DNA of 64,000 bases, taken from NCBI GenBank assembly GCA_035610365.1, contig CM069432.1, positions 107,093,529 through 107,157,528 of the forward strand. Direction: 5' to 3'. Positions 1-12,398 of the stretch are shown here, in pieces (the stretch's first letter is position 1; the number at the start of each line of letters is the position of its first letter). Both the position numbers and the translations under genes were made by a program. The stretch is from Aquatica leii (taxonomy: Eukaryota > Arthropoda > Insecta > Coleoptera > Lampyridae). Below the pieces are notes generated by a model, which worked only from the letters and a program-made list of their open reading frames with translations, ran no database searches and was not told where the DNA came from.

Positions 1-505
1 GTAATTTAATTTACAAAATTTCAGGTAAACAGATACTAGTAATTGACACAAAATATTAAATTCTTGAATTTAACATTTCTTTATTCTACATTAAACAATT
101 AAAAATTGAAACTGTATAAAACAAACAAGAAATAACGTTACTTTGTAAACAAATACTTATTTTAATTCTTTTATTTCTAAATTTCTTAAAAAAATGTTTG
201 TGATGTTTGCGCGAACTTGGATGCAAATAAGTGCTAATCAGTGCTGTCGCAAACAATTCTAAAATGTACTATATGTATGTAGCGCCCAAATATAATTCAT
301 TAACTTTCAAAACATTATGTATATTATGAAATAAGTTAACTGCAACGAGATGGGGGGACGACAGATCTGGAAAAGAGCGAGAGCCATCTGGGTATCTAAG
401 CACGTGATTTCCTTTCTTTAAATTGTACCGAGTACCACATTGATCACTCCAACGTGATTCTATATTATATTTTGATTGAATTTTATTACATTAACAAAAA
501 ACAAA
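1..505. other. AT-rich intergenic DNA, nothing recognised
   Basis: No open frame with family resemblance, no repeat structure and no splice-bounded coding segment was seen on either strand. Confidence 0.5.
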
Positions 506-509
506 AAAA

Positions 510-920
510 TGAAAGCCAGTAACATGGAATCTGCAACCACCCACGCCGTTACTGCTAGCACAAGTACAACCATGGCAACTGCTGCGCTTACTCTGCTGCC
601 GTTCTGGCACACAATTATTGTTTGCTTCAGTTGAAGCAAAGTTTCAATTATTGAACCTTAAGATAACAACAAAAGAAACAGAAGTTTAACACGTGCTGTC
701 TGTTCTTCCAACGGAAATCGCAGACGAGGTCGCTGACCTAATTACAAAGCAATGGTCAGAAGCTGAGCAATCTTACACCCAATTAAAAACCGCAATAATA
801 AACAGAACAGCACTATCGAATGTACAAAACCTAAAGCGCCTCTTAGTAGGTGATGAACTTGAACGTTTCGAGAAAACCACCATAACTATGACAGAGAATG
901 AGGTAACTTGGCTGTGACTC
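510..920 (+). pseudogene. Ty3/gypsy-type gag fragment (DUF7041-like)
   Basis: The clearest open stretch, about 693-917, reads VLPTEIADEVADLI then YTQLKTAIINRT and LKRLLVGDEL. That is the pattern of the gag N-terminal domain of many insect and tick Ty3/gypsy elements: a Leu-Pro then alpha-helical core, followed by a Leu-Lys-x-x-Ile-x-x-Thr segment. Upstream, across frameshifts, LLPFWH and LLQLKQSFNY match the usual proline-phenylalanine-tryptophan start of that domain. The open frame has no ATG and runs into stops after TENEVTWL. No LTR, protease or RT was found next to it, so this is an isolated gag relic. Family assignment rests on pattern memory only. Confidence 0.55.
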
Positions 921-2334
921 AGAATACGTAAATGACAAGCCTCTAAAAGAGCTATTTATTTAGCAGATACCAGCTCATATCTAACCATTCATCAAAATCA
1001 CGTCCCCCAAACAGCAGATTAGCTACCAACATAAACTAAATCTTCAAGAGCAAAATCAGATATAGAGTCGCACAACCAAAATATTTTCAAGCTATATGAT
1101 TAACGGTTACTTAGCATATACTAAACAAATCGGCACTTATTTCTTAAGCCATAAAATTGCTTAACAATTGCTGTAATAGTAACTTGATATGATGCATATT
1201 TTGTAGTTAAATCATCATACCACCTAATGTAACATTTTTTATGTTCACTGCCACGATCATGTTGATTAAATCATGACTCTTTTTCTAATGTTCTCTTCCA
1301 ATTTTTAAAACTGACGTTGCCAAGACATTACTGATATCCCAATTTATCGAAAAGTGTCTGCAAACAAAACAAAATGCGACGTCGGAGATCACACTGTATT
1401 CTATTATTAATTTTTGTTTTTAAGTGAAATTTCAGTAGTGGTTGCGCTGGTCCATCTCTATAACTCTGTGAAATATCGTTACTGCCTGGTGCTTTTTTTC
1501 TGACTTCCGTAACTTCTTGTTGGGTTGCTGCTGCTGTTTAGATAACTATTCTTCAAAATCCACTGTTTCCTCAGCTTCAGGTTTGGATTAGGTGTCAATC
1601 AATTCCAAAACCAAATCAAAATCTACGGAGAATTATATCATGGACGCGAAAATGTTTTTTTAGAACTCGCGTTATCGGAAGCTGACGATGATAAAATTTG
1701 TGATTCCTTATTTGGTTTAACTTTCTTTGCCACTACTACGCATTATAAAAATTATTATAAATTACAAATACTTCAAAAATCAATAAGCAACACATAAGAA
1801 GCACTGCTCACGATAGTCTTACGTACCAAATCTAAAGACCAACTGAACTCAATAAAAAACTAAATCTCCGCAATCCTAGCCCACACAGGCCTACCCCTAG
1901 CTACGCTCCTAGTTTGTTTGGTTTGGTTGTCACAAATAATTTGTAAAGTATTGTCCTACAAATAAGACAATCAAAAATATTTTAAAATAAATACTTTACT
2001 GTAAAACAAATCAAACCTTTTTTAATTAGAAACGCATGCTACAAGTACAATAAACGCCTATTTCAGTTATTTTATAGATAAAAATTACTTTGGAATTTTG
2101 TAGTGACCCTAGGCCATCGTGTCTACATGATTATCTTATAAATAATGTTTATCATCAATTGCACTAGACGCAATTTTACTCTGTTTAATACTATATAATT
2201 TGTGTAAGTAAGATTGAATGCTACATGGATCTGTACTAATTACGGTATTTAAAATAATGATTATAAGTAATAGTTGTTTTAATTATGTGATCTATAACTC
2301 CTTTTGCTTTTTTAATAACCGTACAATTATATTT

Positions 2335-2335
<1 letters not shown>
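921..2335. other. Unassigned AT-rich DNA
   Basis: Nothing firm. A short minus-strand stretch near 1660-1740 can be read as KVKPNKESQILSSS, which may be transposon-derived, but it is too short to name. Confidence 0.4.

Positions 2336-2402
<67 letters not shown>
2336..2402 (+). repeat. (TCA)n trinucleotide microsatellite
   Basis: About 22 uninterrupted TCA units, followed by an imperfect continuation to about 2411. Open frames across it (poly-Ile on the plus strand, poly-Asp on the minus strand) are products of the repeat, not genes. Confidence 0.95.
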
Positions 2403-2584
2403 GATCATCATTATTACAACCAAAATTTTCTTCATTTTGCAACTTAAAACTATACACTTTAGATTTTATTAACCCAATAAAATTAGTCATAATACGACCT
2501 GTGCGTTCATTAGACTAATAACTTTTTTATTAACTTGAGGCATATTTTAAACATTGTTTAATGTATTATCAGAAGCGTCAAATG

Positions 2585-3895
2585 TATGTAAGTTTGATTT
2601 AATAACATTGGACACATTGCTTTAAATTGCTATAATGCATTATATACTTTTTTATCAATTAAAGTAGTGATTAATTTACTTTGTTTTTCCGTTGGTGGCA
2701 CTGCATGTTCTGGACACATTGGTAAATCGTTGTGATGTTCGTGTAAATATTTAGGATAATGGATGTGAACTTCTAAAACATATCCTATCGGTGATGTATT
2801 ACCAATTTGTAAAACATTTAATAAACAAATTTCAGTTTCGGATAAGCATGAAAATAATCTTAAGGATAAATATTCTTTCATTATAGTTCCGTATAAATAT
2901 TTGTAGTTAAAATAAATTAAAAATTTGGAGGGTTGTTGAGTATTAAATTTTTCGCCCATGTAGCCGCGTAACGTTTTAAACATTGACTCACGCCATTGTG
3001 TATGGCGCTTTCAAAAAATAATAGCATGTCTACGTCAAATAATAACTCTAAGTTAGTGTTGTGTAAATTTTAACATGGCGTCCCACGAATATCCTGGAGT
3101 AGTAAAATAGTAAACCGGATTTAAGCCGTACGTATGTTTAAAGGTTAATCTAAAATTTTCGAAGCAATGCAAGCAATAAAACATCAGTTGGCAAATATAA
3201 ATCTGAATATTCTCCTAGATTTTTAATGTTAAATTCTTTCCAAACGTTTTGGGCGTGTTTGTACTAGTTTTTACTAATATTTAAGTTTTTTAAAATATTG
3301 TAAAAATTAGATTTACAAGTAAAATTTGATTTTTTAAATTTTAACCAGGAATTGACGTAATCATAAAGAAAAATGCCTTTTCTTGATTATAAAAATAACT
3401 GCAACTTGTTTAAGCTAGAATTTTCTTTTTGGAATATTTTTATTTTATTAAAGTTTAAATAAGACACCAGTTTATCTAATGATGTATTTAAAAGTCTAAA
3501 CGAACCGATAAATTTAACTTTATGTCAACATTATCGTTAAAAATTCTATGGCAGTTTCGACAACCAATGCGAACTGACGTTAAATCTAAATTTACACTAA
3601 AACCAACTTCCACATATTTGCGATGTGATTGTTTATTATGAAGATTATATAAGGCACAACTAATTAAATTTTTGTCTGATGCATGTTTATGACAGCGTAA
3701 TATTTAGTTTTTTATAGAATTGTATGACATATAATCAACATCGTCACCTCCATCGGAACTATTTTTGCCAGCAATAGCGATTATACTGATATCATCGCCT
3801 TTTTCGTTGTTTTTTTTATCGCTATAAAATGAGTTAGATCTTGCTTTATATTTTTCAAAAAAATGTTCAATTTGACTTGACGCTTTTAAATACAT
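2585..3895 (-). pseudogene. Protein-primed family-B DNA polymerase remnant (Polinton/adintovirus-like)
   Basis: Reading the minus strand from about 3895 down to 2585, in several frames, gives an ordered series of motifs typical of the DNA_pol_B_2 proteins found in arthropod Polinton/Maverick elements and related DNA viruses: [72 protein letters not shown], then YLYGTIMKEYLS, SPIGYVLEV, HNDLPMCPE and KQSKLITTL. The order matches the exonuclease-to-palm part of the enzyme. The palm motif that normally reads YFDxxxLYG has Asn instead of Asp (YFNYKYLYG), and frameshifts and stops are frequent, so the copy is dead. I saw no adjacent retroviral-like integrase, capsid or terminal repeats, so I cannot say which of the related element or virus groups it came from. 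Confidence 0.75.
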
Positions 3896-4836
3896 TTCTT
3901 TACTTACTTAGGTATCAATCAACTAAACGTATTTTGCAATAAATGTTACTAATATTAAGTTTAAAATCCCTTCCAACATCAAATTTTATTTTCAATGACA
4001 CAAGCATACCCATTTAAATAATTTTTGAATTTATTTTTCAAACTTGTAAATAATACATAATAGTAGAATCTGTTGCAGTAAACAACTGTTTACTGGTATT
4101 TTTTTTTAAATTTTTTGTATTGATAGATTAATATTATCTAGAAAAATAATAGAAAATGCAATTTTGCAGCCCAACTTTATCGATTAGCAATAGAAATAAT
4201 TGGTATTAGATTTTAGAAATACAAATTGAAATGTAAAAAAAAAGATGGGAAATAGATTAGTATGAAATGTGTCCTAGACTAATCGCCGCTCTTGTATTCA
4301 GTGCGTTATTGGTGGCTCGTGAAATGACATATTCGAGTCAAAATTAGAATAAACAATAATTTTATTTTGAGACCTTTTGCTATGATTTAAAAATTTTTGT
4401 TACTTGAAATAATAGATGATTGCATATTGTAGCACACTGTATTTGTATTTTTAATATTTAAAAACGCCAAAATATTTTTTTGATAATGTCTTTGTGATTC
4501 TTGTATTAATAATTGTCTATACGTTTTCGATATGTCTGCTGTAAGAACAAACGAACATTGTCAAAACTGCAACAAATTGGATACTAAATCAGATTAGGTC
4601 CCGTATATTGAACATCATTTAAAGAGCACCCTGTACTAGTTTTCATTGAAGCGTCAAATAACACTCATAGCTTAGTGGTTAAACTGTCAGTTTTAATTAC
4701 AGGATGATGAAGCAAATAATATACCAATTGACGTCAATTTCAAAATCGTCTTGTTTTATTAAGCTTACGATTTCATTATAGGCAGTTTGAAATTCATTAT
4801 AAACTGTATCTACTAATGAGGCTCTGGCATTAGATA
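3896..4836. other. Unassigned AT-rich DNA
   Basis: No coding segment or repeat could be recognised. It may be the decayed body of the same viral-type element as the polymerase remnant, but nothing in the sequence proves that. Confidence 0.35.
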
Positions 4837-4947
4837 TTAGTTTCTTGTTTCATCTTCATCGGCGGCTATCGCGGATTTTAATGTATCTTTTATTCTATTG
4901 AGCGCAATCTTGAGTTGTAATACGCATATATTGAGTTTGTTCGACAT
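4837..4947 (-). CDS. Small charged 36-aa open frame, hypothetical
   Basis: ATG at 4947, stop at 4837-4839. The peptide begins MSNKLNICVLQLKIALNRIK and ends in an acidic ADEDET tail; the middle has a heptad-like spacing of Leu and Ile suggesting a short coiled coil. It lies on the same strand as, and about 0.9 kb upstream of, the polymerase remnant, so it could be a surviving short gene of the same element. I do not recognise the family, and it may be chance. Confidence 0.25.
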   Translation of the reverse strand: MSNKLNICVLQLKIALNRIKDTLKSAIAADEDETRN

Positions 4948-5985
4948 TTTATTAAATAATAAATAATCGCAATAAAATTAAAATGCAAACTAAAACACGA
5001 AAATGTTTTTACAACCTGTCGGACACTCAGGACAAACTTTGTTAAAACTTATAAAGTCAATTATACAAAATTTGCGTAAATATATTTGTTAAGTGATTAC
5101 AATTGCTAATCCTTTATAATTTTCTATATTATTAATTAGTGCGCTTTTATGAAGATGAAATATTTTGATATTACACAAATTAATCAAAAAATTCGTAACC
5201 GCTAATTTTTTAAAAAAATTGTTTGGAGTATTGTTAATTTTACAGTTTTCTTGTTTTTTAAATTTCTAGTAGCCTCATATGATTTTTAAATTGTAATATC
5301 TGGGCATAAATACAGATGTTTTGTGATCATAAAAAACTTATTACATATTGACAGTGGCTTATAAAACTTTTTTACCTAGTAGTTACACTATTAACAATTT
5401 CTATTTTTTAATGTTCTTTATACTTGTACCTTTTTGTTTTTATTAGGTTTTTCTAATGCTCCTTCTTATTTATATAAACACTCAAATTTTTCTCGTTTTC
5501 TTTTTTTTAAATAACGTTTAAGTTTAAAATCTTTTTCTGCTTAATAACATTTTTTGTCATATTATTGTTTCTTATGTATAAATGCTATTAATTTTTGTTA
5601 TATTGAGAAATTTGCTAATGTTTGTGATAGCTGTGGTTATATATTTGCTTGTACATTCATTGTTATTTAATTCAATTAATAAGTTGTTTATTAAAATATT
5701 TAAAATTTTATTATTTGACTTAGATTTTTTTTTCATATACTTGGCATTAAAATCAGTTGTAATCTGATTACTTCATTTGTTTTTTCTGTGATAAGAAGAA
5801 CGTGCCCCGTTTCCGTTAAAAAAATGACTTATTTTTAGTTTTTGACTGGCTGAAATAATGCAATTGCCACAAAACATAAAAAAGTTATTTTCCTTGAACG
5901 GCTCAATTATGTTCAAATTCTTTTATACAAAAAATAAAACGTGAAATGTGTTTTAAATTGTGTTATACTAAGTTTAATAGAAATG
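4948..5985. other. Unassigned AT-rich DNA
   Basis: Very T-rich on the plus strand; one open frame at 5582-5767 is a hydrophobic low-complexity translation with no family signal. Nothing else seen. Confidence 0.4.
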
Positions 5986-5989
5986 TAAT

Positions 5990-8090
5990 ATATCTTCTTT
6001 TTTCTTCATAGGGTCTCACGTCAACTTTCGGATATAAGCTTCTTCTAAATTGTATCTCTAGTTGTTTATACTTTGAGCTGTCTGCATCCAATTTAGACTT
6101 GCAGTTAGTTTCAGATCATCTCATAAACGGGCGTCGTCTAAATCGTTTGTGTTCATATGGCTTCTATGAGAGAATTGCTTTGTGCCATTTCTCTGCATCT
6201 CCTTTAGATACATGGTCTGCAAAACACTATATCAGTTTTACAGCTTTATTCAGCACATCGTTCACTCCAATCCTTTGGCTTATCCACCCGTTTGTTCGTC
6301 TGGCCCTTTGCGAGATTCCCAGCATTGACCGCTCCATAGCTTGTTGGGTTGTTCTTAATATGTTTATAGTATTTTTGGTCATTACCCAATTTAGTACGCC
6401 ATATGTCATAACCGGCAGTGCACAGGAATCAAACACTATCTGCAGCTCATGCTAGTTTTGTACGTCCTTTAATTTCCTCTGTTTAATTCTATTTTGCTAA
6501 TATGAAGTTTTGTCCCAGATATATGTAATATTTAACGTTTTCAACTTTTTTATTATTTATTATAACTGTGCCATTCCTCTTGAACACTACTTTTGTTTTA
6601 GCTTAATTTATTTTAAAACTGGCTTTGTTTGATGCTCTGTCTAGTTTGTTCAGCATCTCTAAGCTAGATGCTGTTATAACTACATCGTCTGCATGTCACA
6701 GATTTGAGTGCTTCTCATTAATGTATATTCCATTGTTTGGCCATTCTAATTGTTTAAATATATCTTCTACAACAAGCGTAAACAGTTTGAGAGACAACGT
6801 ATTTCATTGTTTTACTCCGCTACTTAACGCTACCGATTCTGTTTTTTGCTGTTTGTTGAAGTGGTATACTGCGCTCGCTTGGGTCATGACGTCGGCCATT
6901 ATTTGAACGTACTTGCTATCAATTCTGTAGTTACGCATAGCTTGTATTATGTTCCTATACTCTATCGAGTAAAACGCTTTTTCGTAGTCAACGTAAGCAA
7001 GAAATAGTGAAATCTTATTTTCTGTGTACTTCTCAATTAAAATTTTTATGGTTAAGAGGGGATCCGATGTAGAGTAGCCTTTTCAAAATCTTGCTTGATC
7101 GTAAGGTTGACATCCATCGAGATTTGTTGCTAAACTTGTTACAAACACTTTCATTAGAAGTTTGTAGAGATGCAATTGAAGACTGATAGGTCGATAGTTC
7201 TTTATCTCTCTCTTATCTCTCTTTTTTAATAGGGTGATGTTTTTTGATCTTTTTCATTTACTTGGTATTCTTCCTCAGTGGAGTATTAAATTAGTATTTC
7301 TGTATTCTGTATTTATTTTAAGATCATATCGATGGTAATTTCACCGGCTGTTTTGTTTTTCTTTACATCTTTAATGTTTTTCATTATTTCTTCATATGTA
7401 ATTTCTTGTAAATCTTCAGATCTTACATTTATTTATTTTTTCAATTTTTACATATTTTTAAATGGCCTGCGTCTCTTGTTTGTTAGAAGTCCTTGTAGAA
7501 CATTTCTATTATTTTGAGTATGTTTCTTCTATTTGTAATTTTTTATTTTTCGTCGAGAAAAGACATTATTTGTTTTTGTCCGAGACCTGGTTTTAGACAT
7601 TTTATATTTTTATTCTTCTTTATAGTATCATTAATTAGAGTAACTTGTTATTTCTTTTGATGTTCCAGTATGTTTCTTCTAATCTGTTTATTCAAATCGT
7701 TATATTCTTTTGTTTTTTTAAATTTTGCTCGTTTAGGTTTCTTCGCTCTTTTATCAGGCTTTGTGTCTGTATGTCTATCTTAGTCTATTGTGGCTGGTGT
7801 TGTTTTGCCTCTTGTACACTTTATATCAGCATTTCCGTGACATCTTTAACAATTGTGTCTATGTTTGTGTTGTTGTATGGTGTTGTTGATTTTACTTTCT
7901 TATCAAATAATGTACAAAGCTTTTTTGACATTTTTTGTAACTCTGTAATTTATTTTAATTGACGCTTGTTTCTGTTTTTTCCAGTTTTATATTAATACAG
8001 ATTTCTGCTCTTATTGTTCTACGATCGCTACCAATTTTAGATCTATTTAGTACGCAGACGTCTATATGTTTATCATCAGTTAGAACATGG
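5990..8090 (-). pseudogene. RTE-type non-LTR retrotransposon (LINE) remnant
   Basis: On the minus strand, from about 7210 downward, scattered frames give RT signatures in order: NYRPISL, a degenerate QPYDQARF (usually QAGFR), TSDPLLTIKILIEKY, LAYVDYEKAFYSIE, the active-site box HADDVVITA, then the RTE C-terminal segment LPVMTYGVLNWVM, TTQQAMERSMLGISQRAR and IGVNDVLNKAVKL. The last three are the hallmark of insect RTE elements often mis-annotated as craniofacial development protein 2. The FADD box is HADD here. Stops and frameshifts occur throughout. Upstream (about 7700-8090) only faint endonuclease-like pieces remain. The element is old and inactive. Confidence 0.8.
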
Positions 8091-8094
8091 TCAA

Positions 8095-9225
8095 TTTTAT
8101 TTTTAACAGTACCATCAGAACTTATCCAGGCTCAGTTTCTATTAGTTTTTCTTAAAGTAGAAACTTATGAAATATAGATTATATTTGTTCATAAAATTTG
8201 GTAGGGAGAGAGTGATAGGTGACATTCTTGAGTGTATTATGTATATATTTTCTTTATTAACAAAATGCAAACCAATTGTGTATTAAACCTAGTATGCCTC
8301 ACTTTATTTTATTCGTTACATATTCCAGTTTGTCAATTTTGTCACTATTTGTTATGGATCTTACATTATACGAAGCATTCCAAATTGTCGTCATATGGCA
8401 GCTTGGTCCAACCGAGTAATTGTTAGCACTTTTTCTCTCCTTTTGGCTCTTTGGTTGCTGCCACAACAACCGACGCTTCTAGGAAGGTTGCGGATTAAGT
8501 CACTTTTTGCATTAGTTCTTTGCATTGAAGTTTTGAATTTAAAAAATTTAGACCTGCATTCTTACACTGGTTCAGTGCAGGTTGAGAAAGGAGTAAAAAC
8601 TAATTAAAAGTGGAACATGATTTCCTCCAGGTTTTGCGAAATGAAAGAAAAATTAAGACTTGCGTAGGGCAGGGTCGCTTCCTTGAAGTAGACCTATCAG
8701 CTACCGTAATCGTAAATAAATGTTTATCCGCTACCGTAAGAAATATAATATATAGTAATTTTAAATAACTATTTTATTTTTCATAGACATTTCTGTGTTC
8801 TAGTCTAGTCATATGGTAGAATATGTTTTTTATTTGCAAATAAAATTTATTAAAACAAAAAATGATTGCAAGCGTAGCAATACGTCAAAATAACTACTTG
8901 AGTTGACAACAGATTTTTTTTATTGAACACCTGTATTATATGTAAACTGCCCAAAGGCAATAAACAGATATTTTGTCACTTTTGTCACATGTTTAGACGG
9001 CTAGCGTTACACTGTTATCTTACAATAAAGAAGCAATTGTCTAATTATAACAAATTAATGTTAGTTCTAACAAAAAAATCAAATAATGAAACTTATAATA
9101 ATATAAAAATAAATTAAGAAATTGAGATTTTAAATTAACGTTACAATTGTTGTTAATAACACAATAAATATTTATAATCTACATTATAGTATTATCTATA
9201 CTCTATATCTAAAGACTGCATCGTT
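8095..9225. other. Unassigned, possibly 5' part of the RTE remnant
   Basis: The minus strand at 8395-8600 holds a fairly open basic stretch (LIRNLPRSVGCCGSNQRAK, then REKVLTITRLDQAAI), which may belong to the RTE element or another repeat. The remainder, including 8620-9225, shows nothing I recognise. Confidence 0.3.
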
Positions 9226-9229
9226 TTAG

Positions 9230-9805
9230 TCGGCGATGCGATTGACTGTTATCCATTTCTGACGATTTATTTTGATGCTTAACTATAAAATACCTCTCCG
9301 TTAAACATGTTTTTAAAATTTGAAAATAAGAAGCAGGTAATTTGTATAGTAATCCCTCATGCCAGACTTTAGCAAACGCTCGACTAACGTCTAAAAAAAC
9401 ATGCTGAACAATACTTCTTGTGTTGAAATGCTTTATTTATAGTCTCAACTATTCTGTGTACCCCTCGATTGTGGAATGATGTTTTCGAAACCTAAATTGA
9501 TGGTCATGTATAATATTTAATTTTTCTAACTGGAGCTTTAGTCTCTACAAGAAAAGTTTTTTAAACAGTTTTGACAACGTTGGTAGTAAGCTAATAGGAC
9601 GGTATGACGATAGTTCTTCTGGTGGTTTGCTTGGCTTTGGAATAAGAATAGTTTTTCTTTCCAATGAGATGGAAAATGACCAACTCTTAGAACAGAATTA
9701 GATATGTGGGTAAGTGTAACAAGAGCTTCATCAAGCAAGTTTTTAATTAGTTTTCCAGTTATAAGGTCATAACCAGGCGCTTTTCTTGCATTATTATATA
9801 TCATA
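9230..9805 (-). pseudogene. Jockey-clade non-LTR retrotransposon RT fragment
   Basis: The minus-strand frame at 9804-9538 reads ARKAPGYDLITGKLIKNL, DEALVTLTHISNSVLRVG and FPSHWKEK, the classical start of a Jockey RT domain (KAPGxD, then HxxNxxLRxGxFPxxWK). After a frameshift, 9500-9230 continues with HQFGFRKHHSTIEGVHRIVE, CSACFLDVSRAFAKVWHEGL and LLYKLP, i.e. RT motifs 2a-3 including the FLDVxxAFDxVWH block; its second Asp is Ala (AFAKVWH). No YADD box was found, so this is a 5'- and 3'-truncated dead fragment. Confidence 0.85.
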
Positions 9806-12232
9806 CGGCAGAAATGAAACGTAAATTGTCAATTTAGAATGTAAACAAAAACAAAAAAAAAAACAGCAATAATCACAATACTGAAAACTTTTAGCAATTT
9901 ATATTAAAAAATTAATTGTTAGAAAACAAATTCAAAACTGATGTTAAACAACTTAAAGATAACAAGCGCAAAATTTTAGAAAATCCAAGTTGCAGAACAG
10001 CACCGATTATATTGTATCAAAGCTTTAAAATTAAATTATTTTATTAGTAGTAGATTTTAAGTACAAGGTTAACCAACAGTCTTACATTTTATTTAATACA
10101 TTAAAATCATAATGTTGCTATAATGGAACTTTTAAGAATGGAAATGTTATTTTTGAAGTGTACCCAAGCAGCACCATATATTTCAATAACATTATATAAA
10201 CGTAAGTTTAAAGTAAAATTTAAAATCAAAACTAATGCATGCACAATTACACAGTTTAAACAAAAATGTCTTACATAATAAGTTAAAAGTACTGTATTCA
10301 AAACATTTGCAGCTTTTATTTTCAAATTTTTTTATCCACAAATTTTATGTTATTGTAAATTTTATTTAAAAGTTTGAGTAAGTTTAAACTTGATATTGCT
10401 TATTAACATTATAGATACTAATATTTTACGTACTGTATTAACGTATAATAATGTATCCGAAATGGACCGTTAATGAGTCCTATTAATAAATGATTTAGAA
10501 CCAAGAATGAATTTCTATTAATGATCGATTTTGTATAGCTTTAAATGAAATCGTTGGCAACCACTGATTTAACGGTATTACGCGACTGCTAGATATAACA
10601 ACGGGTTAGTTTATATATTTTAATTTCCTTATAATTTAATCCGTTTTACTCGTTTGTTAATTAGCGATAAATAATCTTGACAATATTAACGCATTTGCTC
10701 ACTATACTTGCTAACTACGTTCAAATGTCTCGATTATTGATCGTACGTTAAATAACTGTTAAATTGGCATGGTTTGCACAACGAACAAAACAAGTTGAAT
10801 CTTACTATCGTCTTTACTATTTCATTAAAATATTTATTATTTGTAGAGATCATTTCAAGACTAAAGAACCGTAAGGTGCGCGTTGGATAAATTTGGAATT
10901 TGACGATCATGCGAAACAAATTCTAACTAAAAACATCTGCTGTAAACAATATTTATTAACTGTAATGGTTTATCTTTAACTTAACTAAAAAATGAATGCA
11001 TACAAGATTATGTATATAATATAAAAGCATATAAAACACAAAGATAAAAAAGAGTTTGTAACAATTTGTGGAATAAACACCTTAAACGCCGTATGAAAAG
11101 TGCAAACGTTTTTTAGTTAGCTAGTGTACTGACATTCGGAACAAAATTGGTTTCTGCGCAGCGGTTCTTTAGTCTTGAAATGAACTCTAACATCTGTCAT
11201 GCCTAAGCATGTGTTTTTCAAGAAAACCTTTTATAATAAGTCACCAAATTGTTCATACTCTACTATGCCTAACAAAAACAACAGAGAAGTAACGGAGACC
11301 TAAAATGTATAAATTACTATATATACAATTTATATGTACTACATACTTACTGTATAAAACAAATTGAAATCTACTGGACATATACGAAAAAGTGTAAAAC
11401 TTAATTTTTTATGAAGTAATCGTAAGGAGTAGAATTGGCACTGTAAAATAAAGAATTATTATAAATGATTTTAATTCATTCAATCCAACTAAAGTTAATA
11501 CAGATACGGGTACTTAGTATCACAAAATTAAGTGTATAATTTGTTTTATTATTGTTTTTCATTATTATAAGCTACAGAACTTTTTTGTTATTTAACTTTA
11601 AATGACTACCCGTTGCATAACTTTTTTTGTATAAAATAAGAATTATATACAACATATAAACGCAAACAACACATTAGGTGTAATAATCGACACAATCAAT
11701 TAAGTAACTCTTATTATATCCTACTACAAACATCTTGTATATCTCGAACAAATATTTCACGTGGCATAGTAAACAACGTTTAGACAAAATACAAAAAGTT
11801 TGAGTACCAGTAGTACCCTACCATGCACAAAGCAGTTTTACTCTGAATTTTTAATTTATAAACCATTGCTGATAGAATTGTTTTACACTCATTGTCAATA
11901 AATACACCGCGGCCATCTTGTAAATCCACGTTCTCGTTTTTTTTATTTGCAAACAACACAATACAAAAAAACATTGATCATCAATGTGTTATTTTTCGGA
12001 CTCATACGTTTTTAAAAATTTTACAAATGTAATACAACTTTTATTATGTGAACTTGAGAACGTAGTTATTTAGTTATATATTAAAATGTTTTTTATAGAC
12101 ATCTTAAAAGATAAACACTAACACAGTTATTCATTCTGGATAATTTCCGTGTTACAAATGCAACCCCTAGAAACCTGAATTCTAAGATAGATACTGTTGC
12201 AATTTTTCTTCATCCGCTACTAGAGACACTTG
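9806..12232. other. AT-rich intergenic DNA, nothing recognised
   Basis: Only short chance open frames; no family motif, tandem repeat or inverted repeat noted. Confidence 0.5.
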
Positions 12233-12398
12233 CCCGGTTGCATAAAACAAAGTTAACTATGTTGTTAGTTGACACCGTGGTTAACTAAATCGTAGCAATT
12301 GATTTGACAATTTGATTTTGCACTTGACGGCCAATAATGACGGATCACGTAGTTAACTACATACATCGTCAAAGTTAATCATTCTTTATGCAATCAGG
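12233..12398. mobile_element. 166-bp MITE-like inverted-repeat element
   Basis: The left end CCCGGTTGCATAAA and the reverse complement of the right end, CCTGATTGCATAAA, form 14-bp terminal inverted repeats with two mismatches, continuing into AGTTAAC / ATTAAC. The interior repeats GTTAACTA-type palindromes (near 12250, 12290 and 12350). There is no coding capacity. Flanks ACTTG (left) and ACTTA (right) could be an imperfect short target duplication. Non-autonomous DNA transposon is the likely identity; the parental superfamily is not clear. Confidence 0.6.

Noticed and set aside
2218-2490. Open frames of about 84 codons on both strands (poly-Ile and poly-Asp)
   Set aside because: They are translations of the (TCA)n microsatellite.
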